From positions 1,415,693 through 1,479,692 of the forward strand of contig SAXG01000001.1 of the NCBI GenBank assembly GCA_012932865.1: a stretch of DNA of 64,000 bases, written 5' to 3'. The notes below the pieces were generated by a model. It searched no databases. It worked only from the letters and a program-made list of their open reading frames with translations, and was not told where the DNA came from. The stretch's first letter is position 1. The number at the start of each line of letters is the position of its first letter. The position numbers were made by a program, and so were the translations under genes. Shown in pieces: positions 57,530-64,000 of the stretch. This stretch comes from Amylostereum areolatum (taxonomy: Eukaryota > Basidiomycota > Agaricomycetes > Russulales > Stereaceae).

Positions 57530-59600
57530 TGTAAGAACCACTACAACCCCTTCTGCCAAATACTACAGGTTGAAGACTTCCATCCAAATGTTTTAAACCT
57601 TTTTGGGCAGCCTTTGCAACACCCTTCTACAAGCTTTTTGAACCCTTCTGTACGAGCTTCTGAACACCTTTGTACAAAGGTTTTGAACCCTTTTGTGATC
57701 CAGTTGAACACTTTCATACAAAACTTTTGAACTAACCCTTTGTACAACCCGGTTGCGAAGTTTTGTACAAAAATTTCGAACACTTTCTTACAAAGTTATT
57801 GAAGACTTCATACAAAGATTCTGAACCCTTTGTACAAAACTTTGAACACTTATGTACAAAATTGTTGAAGACTTTGTACAAAAGTTTTGAACACTTTTGT
57901 ACAAAGTTTTTCAAGACATCGTACAAAAGGTTTAAACACTTTCATACAAAGTTTTGTGCAAAGTTTCTGAAGACTCCGTACAAAAGTTTTGAACACTTTT
58001 GTACATAGTTTCTGAAGGCTCTGTACAAAAGTTTTGAACACATCTGTACAAAGTTTTGAACACATCTGTACAAAGTCGTTGAAGACTCCATACAAAAGTT
58101 TTGAACACTTTGTTACGGTTCCTCTAGGAACATTTATTATGTCATCAATTTTGGGAGAGGCGTGACGGTTTGTGACACTCAGACGGTTAAGGTTAGACAT
58201 TTTTGAACACTTTTGTACAAAGTTTTTGAAGACTACACTTTTGTACAAAGTTTTTGAAACACTCCGTGCAAAGTTTTTGAAACACTACGTACAACAGTTT
58301 TGAACACTTTTCTACAAGGTTTTTAAACACTTTTGTACAAACTTTCTGAAACACTGTAGAATTTTTTTGAACACTTGCGTACAGAGTTCTGGAAACACTG
58401 CGTACAAAGTTTTACGGTGTGTACAACCCGGTTGCAAAGTTGCATACAAAAGTTGGTGAAGAGTTCGTGCAAAGTTTCTGTGCGTACAAAAGCTTGAACA
58501 CTTAAAGTACAAATAACTTGCAAACCTTTGTACAACATTTTTGAACACCTTTGTACAAAAAGTTTGAACACCTCCGTACAAAAGTTTCGAAGACCTTGTA
58601 TAAAGTTCGGGAAGACTTTGTACAACATTTTTGAACACTTTCGTACAACATTTTTTAACACTGCGTACAAACATTTTGAACACTTTTGTACAAAATGTTG
58701 GAGCACCTACCACAAACCCGTTGAAGACTGTTGTACACAAATTTAAGTTCTCGAAGACTTTGTACAGAGTTTTTGAACACTTTCATACCACATTTTTGAA
58801 GACTACAAAGTTTTTGATCACTTGCATCCAACATTTTTGAAGACTTCATACCAACATTTTGAACACTTTGTACAAACATTTTGACACTTCTTACAGAGTT
58901 TTTGAACACTCCATACAACATTTTTGAACACTTCATACAAGGTTTTTGAACACTTTTGTACCACATTAAGAACACTTTTGTACCACATTATGAACACTTA
59001 TTACAAAGTTTTTGAACACCTCCGTACAAAAGTTTTGAACACTTCATACAAAGGTTTTGAACACATCCGTACAAAGGTTTTGAAGACTCCGTACAAAGTT
59101 TTTGAAGACTGTGCATAAATTTTGAACATCTTTGTACAAAACGTTTGAAGACTTTGTACAAAGGTTTTGAACACTTTCATACAACATTTTTGAAGACTTA
59201 GTACAAAGTTTTTGAACACTTGCATACAACATTTTTGAAGGCTCCATACAACATTTTTGAACACTGCGTACAACATTTTTGAACCAAAGGTGTTGAACAC
59301 GTCCGTACAAAGGTTTTGAAGACTTCGTACAACATTTTTGAACACTTTGTACAAAGGTTTTGAACATGTCTTTACAAAGGTTTTGAACACTTTGTACAAA
59401 CATTTTGAACATCTCGTACAAAAAGTTTGAACACTTTTGTACAGAACGTTGGAATGCCTAGTACAAACCAGTTGAACACTTTGTACCCACATGTAAACAC
59501 TTTCTAAAACACATAAACATTTTTGTACAGAAATTTTGGTACAAACCTGTTGAACTCTTTTCCATTTTCCTTTGAATACTTTGTACAGCCCTGCTGATCA
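57530..59600. repeat. 2 kb degenerate minisatellite, about 22-24 bp units
   Basis: Around 90 imperfect tandem units built from TTTTGTACAAA and GTTTTTGAACACTT or GAAGACTT. Unit length varies by a few bases. The array is open in several frames on both strands, giving many Phe/Lys/Cys/Thr-rich frames of 60-160 codons that are by-products of the repeat. The duplicated block at 58115-58195 lies within it. Confidence 0.9.
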
Positions 59601-59859
59601 CTTGGGTACAAAAAAATATCAATTTGTTCATAAAATGAAGTGGTCTATATACATGTTTCGAGACCGAAGAAAGTCTAAGTAACCCAAGAAAATGCAATGT
59701 GAAAACCTAACGAAATGCGATGTGAAACAGGCCGAATTTGCGCGCGTAAGCAAGAAGTCAGTCCCCATGTGCATACTCTACACATATTAGTACAAATCAT
59801 ACAAACATGCCAATGCCGCAACAGAATGCTAGTCCAAGAAAAAATCCACTCGCCGCCCT

Positions 59860-62664
59860 CTACCCGATGAAACCCGAACCAAACGCCAGCCGGCCTGAAC
59901 GTGCAGCCTCCACAGCATGCAAGGACTCGGTGTTGTTGGCTTGAAGCAGCTGCTTTGTGTCCATGACATGCTTGCGCATACGGTTCTTCCAATTGGCCGC
60001 ATTGAATAAGACAGGCTGCACAGCGGTCTGGCCCGTCGCAATATGCCCTTCGATCTCAACGATACGAGCCTGGTACCATTCTTCTGCAGCGCTACACCAG
60101 TAGCCAACGTTGTAGCCACTACTGTTCCAGGCTTCTACGGCCGGCCACCAGGAGAGCTGTGACGTTTGGTTGCCCCGGCCTGAGCACAGAACGAGTTAGT
60201 ATGAACATAGCCTGCATGTCATTACATACGCACCTGTATAGATGCGGTACACACCGCAGATCAACTCCTTTTCCGCATCGCTCAGGGTGTTCTCCAACAG
60301 GTTGCCAGTGGCATGCCTGTGCACAGTTCCATGCAGCTGCGCGTCGAATGGGATACCAAACATGGCATGCGTGCCAGGCATAACCTTCCGAGCTATGCGG
60401 CCAATTAACCCTCCATAAGTCAGAGCGGCTATACCTCGTGGAGACAACAGGAATTCGTTGCGCTTTGCAACGTAGATCCCGTAGTCCACAAAGTTGGGCC
60501 GGTATGCAACCGGTCGAATCCCGAGGGGCAACGTTGGTGGCGGTGTAGGATCATCGAAGGGCACACCAGTCTCAAGGAGGTGGATCTTGACCTGCCAGTC
60601 GAGGAGTGCTTCGGTCAGATCTTCAATGCTGCTCTTGTCTAGGCGGAGGATGAGGAGGACGGCCGGTGCGTCCTCCACAACCACGCTCCAGCGCGCATTT
60701 GGCTCAGTCACGCACCAACCAGAGAGATAGTCGCGGTCGAACTGCGTCAACATGAGAGGAGCCCGCAGAGCAGGAATGACATTCCGGTTGATGTATGTCC
60801 GAGACAGGTCATGCATCGCGGGTGGCATTCGGGGATTGCTCTGATCTTTCCCAACCGTCTGCAGCTGTTTGACAAATGCACAGATTGCAATACGGCCACA
60901 CTCGGGCGCTGTCAAGCCCGTCTCCTGCAAGACACCGAGACAGTCCGCCCACTGCAAGCTTGGCGGATGCACCGATGAAGGCAACCCCGAGAAAGGCATC
61001 AGGCCATACCTGTAGTACAAGGTTGGCCCCAAAGTGTCCACGTCAGGCAAAGGACCAGCAGGAGATACGGCCTAGGTAGACGAGGATGGAGAGGCGCGCA
61101 CGGCGTCTGTGGCCAAACCTGAAGATCGGCGGCCAGGGAGGTTGGTTGAGGGTGACCGTAGGAGGTATGCGTGCCGCAGCGATACTGTTGTTGTTTCCAC
61201 GACAGGGTACATTGAAGCGAACACGGTGTCGAACATTTCGCAGTCTTCCTCGTCGAAGTCGCCGCCTTCTCCGAAACGTTCCAGATCGCTCCCTACCATG
61301 CGAGGTATGTCCTGCAACTCGGAGGCCCAACACTCTGCGATATCCCATTCGTTGCGGTGGCTGTTGAACCGCTTGGCGCTGCCCGGATATGATGGCCATT
61401 CAATGGGCACATCTGCATGAGGAATGTGCAAGCGATACCAGGCACCGTCGTGCTCCTCCCATTTGAACACAGTGGCGGGACTGTTACTACCCGGCCTCTT
61501 GAAAGAACGTGCGTGATCGTTGTGCTGCTTGCGCGTAAGAATTTGAACTCGGTACTTCCTCAGATTGGCCTCCTGACGCGCAATCTGGCGGCGATCAACC
61601 TCATCCCGTTGAGCAAAAAAGGCCTCCATAGTCTCGCCCTGCTTCTTTTCGGAGGCATACGAGATAAGGCGCCGATCACCAACGAGAGCAATGGGCAAAG
61701 TTGTGATCGACGCGGGGTTCATTGAGATCTGATCTTGCCTCTCAAATGGCACGACGAACGTGCGCCGGTTATATGAGCAAGTGCGGGCCTCTTCCTCTTG
61801 CTGCTGTTTCTCCAACTCTCTGGCCTGATTCCTCTCCTGTTCTTGTATGCGGGCAGCCATGACCTCATCCTGAGTCGGTGCCCAATGTGGGTTCAGGACC
61901 TTGTACTCAGGCGCAGACGACCATTCAATCCAAAACGGCGCATCATGCCAGTGTTCTAGGTCTTTCAAAAAGTGGCATTTAGGGCCAACAAGGACCCCAA
62001 CCAAGTCCGTTGAAAACTGGATTTCGCTGACAGCATCCAGGAAAGAAATCTCGATTTCCGGCGCGTCGCGCGTGGCAACGCTGTACCACCAGGATTTCCC
62101 CTGAACCATAGGGTAGCGGTGGGCGAGGTCGGGGGTTAGAGGACCATCCGGGAAAATTTCCATCAGGAAGTGTAGGTTGGCGAGCACGGACATGAAAGCT
62201 TGCCGCGCGCCCATGGCCTTACGCAGGGCCTCTTCGCGAGAGTGAAAAACACATTGAAATCCAATTGAGGACGGACGGCGCGGAGCCAAGTACTCTAACG
62301 GGTACAGTCGGGACGTAAACTGGCTGCACACGCGCCACAAGGCGATCACCCCGCACTTGATTTGAATCCACTGGTCGCGAACGGGGAGCTCCAGCCTCCA
62401 GAGACCCTTGCTATCCGATTCGAGAGGTAATGTTCTTGCGTTATATCCAAGGGACGCAAGCAAGTCGCCCCTCGGTCGGAAAATTTTGGGAAGAAACACG
62501 AGGTATGGTTGCTGATTGACGTACCATCGCGTTGCCTCGCTAGCCCGAGTGAACAGGGGCTGGTGCAGGTCGGAATAGTTGACAGGACCCGCTCGCAAGA
62601 CTTCGAACGGTGCGGTCGGGGGCTCCAAGGTGTTGAAGCCGACGAAAATTTGACCTTCGAACAA
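59860..62664 (-). CDS. Orphan Agaricomycete family protein, unknown function, one TAG in frame
   Basis: About 910 codons in one frame with an intron near 60180-60232 (GT-AG). Recognised, from general memory of mushroom genomes, as a member of a large lineage-specific family without known function. Marks are LRAGPVNYSDLHQPLF near the start, a middle coiled-coil (RIQEQERNQARELEKQQQEE), AKRFNSHRNEWDIAECW, GPTLYYRYGLMPF, GIRPVAYRPNFVDYGIYVAK, LLSPRGIAALTYGGLIGRIA, EKELICGVYRIYTG and, after the intron, SWWPAVEAWNSSGYNVGYW. A TAG at 61072-61074 interrupts the frame in a poorly conserved stretch. A further N-terminal exon may lie at about 62735-63000 (LSELERLQNQAKARS). No transposase or enzyme motif is visible. 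Confidence 0.65.
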
Positions 62665-62700
62665 GTGGACGGCCCTCGGCCGGCTGGAGAACGATGTCAG

Positions 62701-64000
62701 CTATGGATGCGATAGGACCAGCAGAAGAACGCACCCTATGGAGCGAGCCTTCGCTTGGTTCTGTAGGCGTTCGAGTTCAGACAAGTTGCTCGCCGGTGCC
62801 GGGGCAGGCTGTGTGGTTGGGCGCTCGCCCCCATGCGCGGTCGAGCGGGGGTGCGCGGTCAGGCCGGGCTGCGCGGTCGGAGGAAGGACGGCGTGGGTGC
62901 TGGTGTGCGTGGCCAGGTGTGCGTGTGTGTTCATAGTTGGGTGCGCGGTCGGGCGGGTGGTCGCGTTCGCGTTCGTGTGCGCGGTCGGGCGGACAGACAT
63001 ATTTGGACGAACGGGGATAGGCAGCTAAGGCGCAAGCAGGGAACGGAGTTAGTATAAGATCCGAGTGAACAACAAAAGGAACACATGAGAACGTGGCGTA
63101 GTATTGCAATCGCATTTGGGGGGCCGGAGGGCAGAGATCGAAGCCAGTGGGAAGCCGAAAGACGTCGAGAGCAAGGTATGACACGGCATGAGTGCAGGGC
63201 GGAGACGAGCGCGCAAGGAGCCGGTCCACAAAGTGAGCTTGGGGAGCAGGGAAAGTGTACGTATGGCCAAGAAACCGGTGGGCACGCGCGAGCAATCCGC
63301 AAAGATACAAGGGGAAAAGACGAAACAGGCCCAAAGTCCCGCAATGAGTACGTAACTGGTCCCCGAAGCGAGCTCGGGGAGCGGGAGAGGTATGTAAAAG
63401 GGAAAGCACGCGTTTGAAACGTGTGAGGAGGTGGAGGAGGACGAGGGAGACGAGTGGTGGAGGAGGGAACAAGGTGAGTGTTGAGACTTGTCGCGGTTGG
63501 TCGCATTTGATCTTTATGTAAGGTTCCAGACCTTCCGGCTTGATGGGTTCCGGCTCGAAGACGCGTTTCGACTTGATGTGTTTCACCTCGACAGCTCGGC
63601 AACTTCCGGATCGGCAACATCCGCTGCGCCTCCCATGCCTTGTCCTTCCTCCTTCGTCCCATCTCCTTCGTCCCTCCCTCCTTCGTCCCCCTCACTCCTT
63701 CGTCCCTCCTCCCTCCTTCGTCCCTCCTCCCTCCTTCGTCCCTCCTCCCGCCCTCCTCCACCCTTATTTACTGTACCTCTATATACCTGCCTCCCACGTC
63801 GCTCCCCGAGCTCACTTCAGGGACTTGACCGCTCCGTCTCGATTCCACTCAGTGTTCTTTTTTCTTTGCGCTCCCCGAGCTCGCTTCGGGGACTCGCCCT
63901 CGCCCTCACCACGTACCCCGACCCTCCTCCGTGAAAGCCCATACCTGCACGCCCCCGACGCGCTCGCGCCCCCACCGGCTGCCCTCAACACGCACGGCCG
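62701..64000. other. GC-rich, repeat-laden end of the window
   Basis: Contains a possible first exon of the orphan gene (minus strand, 62735-63000, with repeated Thr-Ala-His text from GTGCGCGGTCGG-type repeats). Also present are four copies of a CTCCCCGAGCTC-type word in both orientations (near 63240, 63370, 63800 and 63868). No further gene can be supported. Confidence 0.4.
63641..63750. repeat. Tandem repeat, 18 bp CTCCTTCGTCCCTCCTCC type
   Basis: Five to six imperfect copies of an 18 bp pyrimidine-rich unit; it gives Pro/Ser-rich open frames on the plus strand and Glu/Gly/Arg-rich frames on the minus strand. Confidence 0.8.

Noticed and set aside
57530..59600. CRISPR-like array or a family of repeat proteins in the 57.5-59.6 kb repeats
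   Set aside because: Units are adjacent and degenerate with no spacers, the organism is a eukaryote, and frames on both strands are by-products of the repeat.
33286..61074. UAG reassigned to glutamine
   Set aside because: NSA2 and ALA1 end at TAG exactly at the conserved C-terminus, so UAG is a normal stop in host genes.

Overview
The window is nuclear DNA of a filamentous basidiomycete, most likely an Agaricomycete (mushroom-forming class). The genes are intron-dense with 48-62 nt introns, neighbouring genes often share short divergent promoters, there is an AA9 lytic polysaccharide monooxygenase, and near the end lies a gene of an orphan family that I recall only from Agaricomycete genomes. 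The species cannot be named from the sequence alone.

Positions 1-30300 are a compact housekeeping block. In order: the 3' part of CSF1 (bridge-like lipid-transfer protein), YIP1 (Golgi/ER membrane protein), NSA2 (60S biogenesis), a PRKRIP1-type splicing factor, a secreted AA9 LPMO, RMT2 (arginine methyltransferase), THO1 (mRNP protein), HAP2 (CCAAT-binding NF-YA), an unknown disordered nuclear-type protein, RPS18, ALA1 (alanyl-tRNA synthetase), a CLASP/TOG protein, MRPL34 and NIP1 (eIF3c). YIP1/NSA2, THO1/HAP2, ALA1/CLASP and MRPL34/NIP1 are head-to-head pairs with 150-230 bp between start codons.

Positions 30300-57400 are a nest of transposons. Element A (31929-38562, +) is a decayed Ty3-type LTR retrotransposon with 190 bp LTRs and a 651 bp TA-flanked inverted-repeat element inserted just before its 3' LTR. 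Element B (38888-49124, +) is a 10.2 kb chromodomain LTR retrotransposon with 539 bp LTRs, a CACAG target duplication, and about 3 kb of extra reading frames between pol and the 3' LTR, including a second zinc-knuckle protein and small membrane proteins. A Harbinger-like element (49584-50298) has element C (50301-57393, -) inserted in its last bases. C has 420 bp LTRs, a GCCTT target duplication and an unbroken 1449-codon pol. B and C both have a leader of more than 1 kb with no ATG in any frame that nevertheless reads like protein. This is the most unusual signal in the window.

Positions 57400-59600 are a degenerate minisatellite of roughly 22-24 bp units. Positions 59860-62664 hold the orphan-family gene, and the last 1.3 kb is GC-rich repeat-like DNA.

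Several conserved genes (CSF1, ALA1, NIP1) and element B need single-base corrections to match their families. Almost all of these are +1. They may be assembly errors, and the affected entries say where they are.
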